A DNA stretch of 9,182 nt from NCBI GenBank assembly GCA_030152105.1, contig JASLIH010000265.1, positions 1-9,182 on the forward strand. The letters are read 5' to 3'. The notes beneath the pieces were generated by a model. That model had not been told where the DNA came from. It made no database searches and worked only from the letters and a program-made list of their open reading frames with translations. This document shows positions 1 through 5,718 of the stretch, piece by piece (within the stretch, counting starts at the first letter, position 1; each line of letters opens with the position of its first letter). Source of the DNA: Actinomycetes bacterium (lineage in GTDB: Bacteria; Actinomycetota; CALGFH01). The position numbers were made by a program, and so were the translations under genes.

Positions 1-384
1 CTCGGCGGGCTGAAGTCGAGAACACCGAGCGCGCTGCTGGCTTCCATCGTCGACCCCTGGCGACGTGAGCTCACCGAGGAGCAGTTCTCGGCCGGGTGCC
101 CCCTGGTTGCTGCCGCCGCGGACACGGCAGCCACCAGCAAGCAGCTCCGCCAAGTGCTCCGTCGTGCATTCGACGGTTGGCTCGAGCCGCTCTCTGAAAG
201 TCTGGTCGACCTTGGCGTGCCCCTCGAGAGGGCTGACAATCTTGCCATCGTGGTCATCGCCGCCCTTGAGGGGGCGATCATCCTGGCCAGGATCAGACGG
301 GACCTGACCCCGTTTGACGCGCTGATCCGTGAGCTTGGGCCCCTTCTCGACGCGGCTGCCCCTCAAGGGGATGGGGCGGCATGA
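1..384 (+). CDS. TetR/AcrR-family transcriptional repressor, C-terminal part (5' end outside window)
   Basis: The reading frame is open from base 1 and ends at TGA 382-384, giving 127 visible residues. The N-terminal helix-turn-helix lies outside the window, so only the ligand-binding and dimerisation part is seen. The segment EEQFSAGCPLVAAAADTA (about residues 23-40) resembles the FxxGCPxxAxAxE-type stretch of LmrA/YxaF-like TetR repressors. It is followed by amphipathic helices (RRAFDGWLEPL, then NLAIVVIAALEGAIILAR) typical of TetR core helices 8-9. Such proteins repress a neighbouring gene, often an efflux pump or oxidoreductase, until a small ligand binds. The target is probably upstream, outside the window, because the next gene downstream is another regulator 181 bases away. 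The family call is from pattern recognition; the ligand cannot be inferred. Confidence 0.75.
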   Translation, partial: LGGLKSRTPSALLASIVDPWRRELTEEQFSAGCPLVAAAADTAATSKQLRQVLRRAFDGWLEPLSESLVDLGVPLERADNLAIVVIAALEGAIILARIRRDLTPFDALIRELGPLLDAAAPQGDGAA

Positions 385-551
385 GGGCCCGTGCTCGCCC
401 TGGAGGTGTCGGCGGGGATGCCGGCACCGACCGTCGTTAAGCGTCGCTCGCGGGCTTCGGGCCGCTCGACCTCGCTGGGACACGGCCCCGCCTCCGGACA
501 GAGTTCCGGCCGTTTGAAGCATGACATGTAGGGCGACTAGCCTCTTTGGCT

Positions 552-559
552 GGGAGGGG
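552..559 (+). promoter_or_regulatory. Ribosome binding site deciding the start of the LuxR/LAL gene
   Basis: GGGAGGGG lies 6 bases before the GTG at 566. The frame also has an ATG at 521, but that codon has only GAAG one base upstream. The 15 codons between the two starts (ACA, TGT, AGG, ACT, TTT and others) lack the high G/C third positions of the rest of the gene. GTG 566 is therefore the better start. Confidence 0.55.
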
Positions 560-565
560 AGCCTT

Positions 566-2827
566 GTGGGGCGTGTCGCGGCGAAGCCAGCGGGTGACCT
601 TCCGTCATGGGTGGACTCGTCCTTTGAGCTGGTGGAGCCCAAGTTGCACCCACCCCCGGCCCGGCCGGGGATCGTGGCCCGGGCTGGGCTGGTGGATCGG
701 CTGCTTGCCTTGGATACGGTCCCGGTGGTCTGTGTGGTCGCCCCGGCCGGCTACGGCAAGACGACTCTCTTGGCCCAGTGGGCCCAGCGCACAGCAAGCC
801 GGGTGGGTTGGGTGTCAGTGGATGAGCGCGACAACGACCCGGCGGTGCTGCTGACCTATCTGGCCGTGGCGCTGGAGCGGGTCGAGCCGATCGATCCCAG
901 GGTCGTTCGTGGGCTGGCCGGGCCGGGCGGCTCGACCCTGGGCGCGGTGTCCCGGTTGGCCGCTTCGATGGCGGCCATGACCGGACCGGTGGCCGTGGTC
1001 CTTGATCACCTGGAGGTGCTGGAGAACCAGGCGTGCCTGGACCTGGTGGCTGAGCTGGCCGCTCAGCTTCCCGCCGGGTCGCAGCTGCTGGTGGCCTCCC
1101 GGTCCCGGTCGCCGCTGCCGGTGGGGTTGCTGCGCGCCCAGGGCCGGGTGGTGGAGCTCGGGGTCGAGGAGCTGGCGATGGACGACCAGGAGGCCCGCGC
1201 CTTGCTGGAGGGTGCCGGCGTTGGGCTTGCCGACGCCGAGGTGGCCGAGCTGGTCGGGCGGACTGAGGGGTGGCCGGCGGGGCTGTATTTGGCCGCGTTG
1301 GCCCACAAGATGGGCGGCCCCCGCGCCCATGCGTGGGCCGGGTTCACCGGGGATGACCGGTTCATGGCCGACTACCTGCGGTCAGAGCTCCTGGGCCAGC
1401 TGCCACCCGAGCGGGTGGCGTTCCTGACCCGTACGGCGGTGCTGGACCGCATGTCCGGGCCGCTGTGCAACGCAGTGCTGGGCACCACCGGATCGAGCGA
1501 TGTCCTGGCCTGGTTGGAGGCGTCCAACCTGCTGCTGGTCCCCCTGGATCGCCAGCGCCGCTGGTACCGCTACCACCACCTGTTCCAGGAGCTGCTGCTC
1601 GCCGAACTGGAGCAGCGTGAGCCCGAACTGGTCCCCGAGCTCCACCGCAGGGCGGCTTCCTGGTGTGAGGCCAACGGGCTGCCCGAGACCGCCATCGACC
1701 ACGCCCAGGCCGCCGGGGATCCCGATCGGGTCGCGCGGCTGGTCTGGGAGCTGGCCTTGCCGGCCTACGGCGCCGGGCGGGTCGACACCACCCGCCGCTG
1801 GTTCGGCTGGTTCCAAGACCAAGGCCTGCTCGGACGCTACCCGTTGGTGGCCGTGCTCGGGGCCTGGCTGCAGGCCCTAGTTGGTGAGCCGGCGGCGGCC
1901 GAGCGATGGGCCGACGCAGCCGAACAGGGGCCGGTTGCCGGGACGCTCCCGGACGACAGCACCGTCCAGAGCTACCTGGCGCTGCTGCGGGCGTTGTTGT
2001 GCCGCGACGGCGTGGACCGGATGCGCGCCGACACCCAGGCCGCCCTGGCCGAGCTGAGCCCAACCAGTCAGTGGCGGCCGACAGCCCAGCTGCTGGAGGG
2101 GATCTGCTATCTGCTGGCTGGTGAGGCCGACCGGGCCGGCCCGATCCTGGCCCAGGCCGCCGAGGTCGCCATCGAAGCCGGTGCGCTGCCCGCGGCCGCG
2201 ATCGCCTTGGCCGAGCGCTCCCTGCTGGCCATCCAGGGTCAAGACTGGAAGCAGGCCGCCACCCTGGCCGAGCAGGCATCGGGTGTGGTTCGGGCTGGCG
2301 CGTTGGATGGTTATGTTGGCAGCGCCCTGGTCCATGCCGTGGCGGCCCGGGTGGCCGTGCATCAGGGCGACATCCCGCAGGCCCATGAGCAGCTTGGGCG
2401 GGCGACTCGTCTGCGGCCCCTGCTCACCTACGCGCTGCCCTACTTGGCGGTCCAGACCTTGCTGGAGCTGGGCCGGGTCTGCCTGGCCGTGGAGGACGCC
2501 GCCGGCGTCAGGGTGGTGCTGCGCCAAGCCCGCGACGTCGTTCGGCGGCGGCCCGACCTCGGCATCCTACCCAGCCAGGTAGAGGGGCTGAGGTCCAAGC
2601 TCGACATCAGGCCTGGCGGGGCCGGGGGGCTCGCCTCGCTGAGCCCCGCTGAGTTGCGGCTGCTGCCGCTGCTGGCCACCCACCTCACCTTCGCGGAGAT
2701 CGGCGAGCGGCTGTACCTCTCCAAGCACACGGTCAAGACCCAGGCGATGTCGATCTACCGCAAGCTCGGCGCCTCCTCCCGCAGCCAGGCCGTGCAGCGC
2801 GCCCAACAGCTCGGCCTGGGCGGCTAG
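566..2827 (+). CDS. LuxR-family transcriptional regulator of the MalT/LAL type (STAND ATPase plus C-terminal HTH)
   Basis: A 753-residue cytoplasmic signal-transduction ATPase and DNA-binding activator. Numbered from GTG 566, the N-terminal entry segment EPKLHPPPARPGIVAR (about 24-39) is typical of MalT/LAL proteins. It is followed by Walker A APAGYGKTTLL (about 59-69), a Walker B-like VAVVLDHLEVL (about 142-152) and the sensor-like LLVASRSRSPLP (about 174-185). The arm or winged-helix region contains RWYRYHHLFQELL, a hallmark of the family. A long Ala/Leu helical-repeat section with TPR-like character follows. The LuxR HTH (about 689-753) contains LSPAELRLLPLLA, FAEIGERLYLSKHTVKTQ and IYRKLGASSRSQAV. 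In the family, ATP and an inducer drive oligomerisation and activation of a target promoter. At about 750 residues it is shorter than MalT (about 900), mainly in the repeat region. Walker B has Asp-His where Asp-Asp is usual. The longer ATG 521 form would add 15 residues. The inducer and target are unknown. Confidence 0.9.
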   Translation: MGRVAAKPAGDLPSWVDSSFELVEPKLHPPPARPGIVARAGLVDRLLALDTVPVVCVVAPAGYGKTTLLAQWAQRTASRVGWVSVDERDNDPAVLLTYLAVALERVEPIDPRVVRGLAGPGGSTLGAVSRLAASMAAMTGPVAVVLDHLEVLENQACLDLVAELAAQLPAGSQLLVASRSRSPLPVGLLRAQGRVVELGVEELAMDDQEARALLEGAGVGLADAEVAELVGRTEGWPAGLYLAALAHKMGGPRAHAWAGFTGDDRFMADYLRSELLGQLPPERVAFLTRTAVLDRMSGPLCNAVLGTTGSSDVLAWLEASNLLLVPLDRQRRWYRYHHLFQELLLAELEQREPELVPELHRRAASWCEANGLPETAIDHAQAAGDPDRVARLVWELALPAYGAGRVDTTRRWFGWFQDQGLLGRYPLVAVLGAWLQALVGEPAAAERWADAAEQGPVAGTLPDDSTVQSYLALLRALLCRDGVDRMRADTQAALAELSPTSQWRPTAQLLEGICYLLAGEADRAGPILAQAAEVAIEAGALPAAAIALAERSLLAIQGQDWKQAATLAEQASGVVRAGALDGYVGSALVHAVAARVAVHQGDIPQAHEQLGRATRLRPLLTYALPYLAVQTLLELGRVCLAVEDAAGVRVVLRQARDVVRRRPDLGILPSQVEGLRSKLDIRPGGAGGLASLSPAELRLLPLLATHLTFAEIGERLYLSKHTVKTQAMSIYRKLGASSRSQAVQRAQQLGLGG

Positions 2828-2839
2828 GCCTGGCGGACG

Positions 2840-3823
2840 TCACCGGCGAGGGTCGCGATGGTCCAGGGTGTCGGCGTACAGCCGCAAGATGCCGCTGGTC
2901 GTGGCGAACAGTCGCGTCGGGTCGATGCCGAGCTCGGCCAGCCGGTTGGCCGGCGGCACCACCTCGGTCGTCAGAAAACCGAGCAGCAGCTGGCTCAGCT
3001 TGTGCCCGATCCCATCAGCGCCCGGCTCCCGCTCCAGGAAGGCCGCGATGTCGCCACCCAAGGCCCCCATGTCCAGCTGCGGGCCCTGGCCGTGCGCCGT
3101 CCTGGCTGGTTCGGCTCGCCTGTGCGGCAGGGGCAAGCTATCGACCCTCCCGACGGCCCTGTCGGGAGGGTCGCGTCTGGAGGATCTGGCCGCTTGCCGC
3201 AGGTCGATGAAGGCCTGCTGGTCATCCAGGCGTTCCCGGTCCACCAGCACCCCCTTGGCCTGCTCGATCAGCATGCGGGAGGCCAACGCGACCTTGAGCT
3301 GCTCAGCCAGCCGACCCTTCGCCTGGGCCTTAGCGGCTGCCCCGAGCAGGGTCGCCACCAGCCCGGCATAGGTCTGGAGAGCGCTGATCTCAGTCTGGTC
3401 CCACCCGCCGGGGGCGGCCGCGTACACATCCAAGGTCCCGATCGGCCCCCCGCCCAACTCCACCGGGACGCTCAGCCCCGAGCGGATCTGCAGCTCGACA
3501 AACGCCAGGGTGATCTCCCCCCAGTGCGGCTCCAGCGTGGCGTCGTGAATGACCGCCGGCTGGCCGGTGGCGAATGCCTGCAGGCAGGGGCCGGCGACGA
3601 AGGTCTCCTGGTTGTCTTCCAGGGCCTGGGCGAGCAGGTCCGAAGCGCTGGCCCAGCGCAGCCCGCCGTCGGCGTCGGCGAGCATGATCCCAGCGGCGTC
3701 AACCGCGAACAGTTGCTTGGCCGCGACCACAGCTTGGTCCAGGGTGGCGGCCAGGTCCAGCTCAGGATCAAGGCTCGTCAGGGTGGCGATACTCTTGGCC
3801 AGCAAGGCAGGATCGATGGGCAT
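2840..3823 (-). CDS. GAF-ANTAR regulator with an extra C-terminal domain
   Basis: A 327-residue cytoplasmic sensor/RNA-binding regulator. I chose the ATG at 3823 because GGAAGGAAGG lies about 7 bases upstream on the minus strand; a longer in-frame ATG at 3907 has no such site. An N-terminal helix (PALLAKSIATL) leads into a GAF domain (about residues 20-160: FAVDAAGIMLADADGGLRWA, GPCLQAFATGQPAVI, SGLSVPVELGGGPIGTLDVY). A helical linker precedes an ANTAR domain (about 172-229: LKVALASRMLIEQAKGVL, then AFIDLRQAARSS). ANTAR domains bind paired hexaloop hairpins in mRNA leaders and cause antitermination; GAF domains sense small ligands or redox state. ANTAR helix 3 is a poor match (DPPDRAVGRVD) and is encoded by a perfect 13-bp inverted repeat. 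About 75 further residues follow (GDIAAFLEREPGADGIGHKL to the end), which I do not recognise; ANTAR normally ends the protein. Codons in about 214-250 are atypical (AGA, AGG), while the tail regains normal codon use. It converges on the LuxR gene, 12 bases between stops. Confidence 0.85.
   Translation of the reverse strand: MPIDPALLAKSIATLTSLDPELDLAATLDQAVVAAKQLFAVDAAGIMLADADGGLRWASASDLLAQALEDNQETFVAGPCLQAFATGQPAVIHDATLEPHWGEITLAFVELQIRSGLSVPVELGGGPIGTLDVYAAAPGGWDQTEISALQTYAGLVATLLGAAAKAQAKGRLAEQLKVALASRMLIEQAKGVLVDRERLDDQQAFIDLRQAARSSRRDPPDRAVGRVDSLPLPHRRAEPARTAHGQGPQLDMGALGGDIAAFLEREPGADGIGHKLSQLLLGFLTTEVVPPANRLAELGIDPTRLFATTSGILRLYADTLDHRDPRR
3142..3173 (-). repeat. 13-bp perfect inverted repeat with 6-nt loop (possible RNA hairpin) inside the GAF-ANTAR gene
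   Basis: On the minus (sense) strand the arms CGACCCTCCCGAC and GTCGGGAGGGTCG pair without a mismatch around the loop AGGGCC. The loop has six bases with A at position 1 and G at position 4, the two positions conserved in known ANTAR-bound hexaloops. Three bases further along the sense strand is a weaker stem of 7 pairs, one of them G-U (3132-3138 with 3114-3120, 11-base loop). The hairpin is seen directly. A regulatory role is inference; the DNA also encodes residues about 217-228 of the protein. Confidence 0.6.
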
Positions 3824-4017
3824 GGTCTGGCCTTCCTTCCGGTCGCCGAACTGGCGAACCCGGTCAACAGGCCAGGCAACGCACCCTGGGGTGCCGATCA
3901 GGCCCAACAGCTACGCTGTCGTCGCGTGGGCTTCGGCCGGTTCCTCCGACGGCGTCAACGGGAATCGGCCCTGTGAGCATAGGCCCTATCACCTGGTGGC
4001 GCGGATGAGCCTTGAGT
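3824..4017. promoter_or_regulatory. Leader/promoter region of the minus-strand GAF-ANTAR gene
   Basis: This stretch of 194 bases lies between the GAF-ANTAR start and the stop of the minus-strand small ORF. It holds no supported gene. Two small palindromes are visible: ATAGGCCCTAT at 3979-3989 and the pair GCACC/GGTGC around CTGG just after 3875. On the minus strand the first overlaps TATGCT, a possible -10 element, but no convincing -35 box is placed before it. Only the ribosome binding site next to the gene is well supported. Confidence 0.3.
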
Positions 4018-4413
4018 CTAACGGTGACACGGCTGCTGCGGTCGGGCAGGCCCGTCGGTCTTCCTTGGGCCGCCCGGGTCGGCAGACGGAGATGGACTGT
4101 CAAAGGAATCTTCCCACTCGGTCGGGTCGCGGCCATCACCCGTTTGGTATGAGGTTCGAGCTCGCATAAACGTCAGTCCCGATGGGCCAGGTGGCCGGCG
4201 ATGGTCTGCAACGGCCTCGCGGAGCCTGCGGAGGGCATCCTGAATGCTGGCTTCGATCTCGCCAGAAGCCTGGGAGCGGTCCTGGCCTGCAGGTGTTGGT
4301 CGGGCAGGTGGCTGGGCCAGCCATGCGCCGGGTTGGTAGGTAGCTGGGCAGGGTTTGTCGCCCTGGGGGCAGTGGAAGCAATCGTCCAGGTCTGGATGTA
4401 CGGGGTCGGCCAT
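4018..4413 (-). CDS. Hypothetical protein with an N-terminal Cys cluster
   Basis: 131 residues if started at the ATG at 4413; an ATG three codons earlier (4422) is also possible, and neither has a strong ribosome binding site. The N-terminus holds DCFHCPQGDKPCP, with Cys12, His14, Cys15 and Cys22, suggesting a small metal- or redox-binding site. A Pro-rich linker follows, then a clear amphipathic helix (GEIEASIQDALRRLREAVADH, about 51-71), and a polar, low-complexity acidic and Pro/Ser-rich tail ending in Cys129. I do not recognise the family. Third-position G/C bias is weaker than in the neighbours, so the gene may be decayed or not real. An overlapping plus-strand frame exists but looks less protein-like. 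It is co-oriented with, and 194 bases upstream of, the GAF-ANTAR gene. Confidence 0.4.
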   Translation of the reverse strand: MADPVHPDLDDCFHCPQGDKPCPATYQPGAWLAQPPARPTPAGQDRSQASGEIEASIQDALRRLREAVADHRRPPGPSGLTFMRARTSYQTGDGRDPTEWEDSFDSPSPSADPGGPRKTDGPARPQQPCHR

Positions 4414-4518
4414 GGCGACCATCCCGGGTCGCGGTCAGAACAGACGGCCAGGCCGGCGCCAAGATCCGGGGGGACTTCGAGACGCCGGCCCGGGCAGCGA
4501 CACCCTCTGCCTCCTGCC

Positions 4519-4533
4519 GGGTCGAGTCGACCC
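4519..4533. repeat. 15-bp palindrome, candidate operator
   Basis: GGGTCGA, one central base, then TCGACCC is a perfect odd palindrome with 7-bp arms. It sits in the divergent intergenic region where a dimeric repressor could act on either flanking gene. No binding protein can be assigned. Confidence 0.4.
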
Positions 4534-4610
4534 CGTGGGTGACGTAACCTCGCAGTAGATTTCGCCAGGAACATACGGTGAACGTTGTAACGCCGTTGCA
4601 GATTCAACGA

Positions 4611-4642
4611 CATGGCCCCCGGGCGGAAGGCTCGGGGCCATG
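4611..4642. repeat. 9-bp inverted repeat (CATGGCCCC / GGGGCCATG)
   Basis: The arms 4611-4619 and 4634-4642 match perfectly around a 14-base GC-rich loop. No T-run follows on either strand, so a standard Rho-independent terminator is unlikely. It may be an operator or a leader hairpin. It is followed 41 bases later by a second inverted repeat (4684-4707). Confidence 0.4.
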
Positions 4643-4683
4643 CGGAGCGGCGTCGCTCTGGGCCTGTCCCCAGCAGGCCGTCC

Positions 4684-4707
4684 CCCTCCAGCCCCACCAC
4701 TGGAGGG
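4684..4707. repeat. 8-bp inverted repeat (CCCTCCAG / CTGGAGGG)
   Basis: The arms 4684-4691 and 4700-4707 are perfect around the 8-base loop CCCCACCA. No T-tract follows. With the 4611-4642 repeat it gives two successive hairpins upstream of the small membrane gene, about 160 bases before its start. Confidence 0.4.
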
Positions 4708-4854
4708 CGATCTGTGGTCCCTGCCCTGGACCCGGATCGGGCAAACGCCACGCCGGGTCGGTATGTGTAGAAATAACCAGCTTTGGCGTGGGTCCTCCGG
4801 TTACGGGTAGTCACCGCTCAGATCAGAAGCAGGCAGCCCAGATCACGAGCAGGC

Positions 4855-4862
4855 AAAGGAGG
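4855..4862 (+). promoter_or_regulatory. Strong ribosome binding site of the small membrane protein
   Basis: AAAGGAGG is a near-perfect anti-16S match, five bases before ATG 4868. It is the best ribosome binding site in this part of the window and the main evidence that the very short ORF behind it is translated. Confidence 0.7.
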
Positions 4863-4867
4863 CCGCC

Positions 4868-5011
4868 ATGTCGGTGGTGAGCGTCGCCTTGGTCCTACCC
4901 CTCGTCCTACTGTTTGCGGCAATGTTTGCTTACGTGCTTGCGCGCGCGTTTCTGCTGGTCGGCCCACCTGGCGCCGACCGGCATCGGCCGCCGAAGGGGC
5001 GGCACCCCTAG
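4868..5011 (+). CDS. Small single-pass membrane protein (47 residues)
   Basis: The ORF runs from ATG 4868 to TAG 5009-5011. Residues about 3-32 (VVSVALVLPLVLL, then FAAMFAYVLARAFLLVG) form one strongly hydrophobic segment. It is followed by a short basic, Pro-rich tail (DRHRPPKGRHP), so the C-terminus probably faces the cytoplasm. AAAGGAGG lies five bases upstream. The gene is too short for common ORF length cut-offs and is easily missed. It is the first gene of a co-oriented run: the HATPase starts 212 bases downstream, then the second GAF-ANTAR gene. I do not recognise a family. Membrane anchoring of, or signalling to, the HATPase is possible but is inference only. The hydrophobic pattern could also be a signal anchor. 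Confidence 0.6.
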   Translation: MSVVSVALVLPLVLLFAAMFAYVLARAFLLVGPPGADRHRPPKGRHP

Positions 5012-5017
5012 CCGACC

Positions 5018-5065
5018 CACCACCCTGGCAGCAGCCATACGGCTGTCCCGCTGCTGCCCGTGGTG
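5018..5065 (+). repeat. Long imperfect stem-loop between the small membrane gene and the HATPase gene
   Basis: CACCAC (5018-5023) and GGCAGCAG (5027-5034) can pair with CTGCTGCC (5051-5058) and GTGGTG (5060-5065), giving a 14-pair stem with a small internal asymmetry. A competing inner hairpin AGCC-ATAC-GGCT (5033-5044) shares bases with the stem. It starts seven bases after the stop of the membrane protein. It could protect or attenuate the transcript. No T-run follows, so it is not a classical terminator. Confidence 0.4.
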
Positions 5066-5223
5066 CAGGGTGTGGACACGGCGCCTGGCGGTCGGCCACC
5101 AGCAGATCCGACACCGACCTTCCGTCGCCTGCTCCTCCTTGCTCACGAATAGCCCGACCCGGTCAGGGGAAGACTCACAGCGAACCACCCACAAGGGAGC
5201 CTGCTCTCCGGAAGGGGTGTTCC

Positions 5224-5655
5224 ATGGAGCTGACCATCCCCGCCACCCCAGTCGAGCTCGCCGGCCTGCGGCAAGCCGCCCGCCACGCCCTGCGCGAGGT
5301 GCCACCCGAGATCGCGGAGGAGCTGGTCCTGGCCCTGGACGAGGCAGCCACCAACGCGATCCTGCACGGGTCGCGCGGCGGCGACCCGGTCCAGGTGGCC
5401 GTCTGGGTCCGGGACGACTGGGTCGAGGCCACCGTGGTCGACCACGGCCCAGCCCAGCCACCCCACCCCCCACCGACCACCGGCCAGCCCAGCAGCCACG
5501 GCCGGGGGCTGTGGCTGCTAGACCGCTTGGTCGACGAGGTCCGGGTGGAGCGCGTCAAGCTCGGCACGCGGGTGACGCTGCGCCGGCGGATCCGGTCGCC
5601 AAACCGACCCAGGGGAGGTGGTCGGCAGCCTTCGGCGGGTCGCGCCTTCAGCTGA
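5224..5655 (+). CDS. RsbW-like ATP-binding protein (HATPase_c_2; putative anti-sigma factor/serine kinase)
   Basis: 143 residues, GHKL ATPase fold. The start at ATG 5224 is supported by GGAAGGGG six bases upstream. The N-terminal LTIPATPVELAGLRQAAR is followed by an N-box ELVLALDEAATNAILHG (about 33-49), with Glu40 and Asn44 as the usual catalytic and Mg-binding residues. A G1-like VVDHGPA (about 71-77) comes next, then a Pro-rich ATP lid (QPPHPPPTTGQPSS) and a G2 box HGRGLWLLDRLVDEV (about 92-106). The last segment, KLGTRVTLRRR, is the typical final strand. Family members bind a sigma factor or phosphorylate an anti-sigma-factor antagonist (STAS protein). No sigma factor or STAS gene is visible nearby. 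G1 has Asp-His-Gly-Pro rather than the common Asp-x-Gly-x-Gly. The last 20 residues are low-complexity and basic. It is probably co-transcribed with the GAF-ANTAR gene 63 bases downstream. Confidence 0.85.
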   Translation: MELTIPATPVELAGLRQAARHALREVPPEIAEELVLALDEAATNAILHGSRGGDPVQVAVWVRDDWVEATVVDHGPAQPPHPPPTTGQPSSHGRGLWLLDRLVDEVRVERVKLGTRVTLRRRIRSPNRPRGGGRQPSAGRAFS

Positions 5656-5718
5656 CCCTGGGGTTCGGCGGCAGCGTGGACTCCCCGTACGGTCCGGTGC
5701 TCGCCAAAGGAGCCGCCC

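Larger units (their letters stand above)
4414..4867. promoter_or_regulatory. Divergent intergenic region with several inverted repeats
   Basis: About 450 bases separate the minus-strand Cys ORF from the plus-strand small membrane gene, with no supported coding sequence. The stretch around 4545-4615 is visibly less GC-rich than its surroundings. The visible structures are a 15-bp odd palindrome (4519-4533), a 9-bp inverted repeat (4611-4642) and an 8-bp inverted repeat (4684-4707). GGGTAG at 4805-4810 resembles the -10 element of stress (SigB/SigF-like) promoters, but the upstream CTTTGG (4781-4786) is only an approximate -35. Promoters for both flanking genes are expected here. Confidence 0.35.

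Noticed and set aside
381..440. Short ORF (19 codons) whose ATG overlaps the TetR stop as ATGA
   Set aside because: The overlap looks like translational coupling, but the peptide is only Arg/Gly-rich low complexity and stops after 19 residues. At most it is a relic of a lost downstream gene.
1362..2279. Minus-strand open frame of 305 codons within the LuxR gene
   Set aside because: Pro/Arg/Ala-rich low-complexity translation, typical of a GC-rich antisense shadow. The plus strand encodes the clear LAL regulator.
2858..3976. Plus-strand open frame of 372 codons opposite the GAF-ANTAR gene
   Set aside because: Gln/Gly/Arg-rich and without domain motifs. The minus strand encodes recognisable GAF and ANTAR motifs with a good ribosome binding site.
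4173..4814. Minus-strand open frame of 213 codons in the divergent region
   Set aside because: No domain, no ribosome binding site, low-complexity composition, and it crosses the inverted repeats of the control region.
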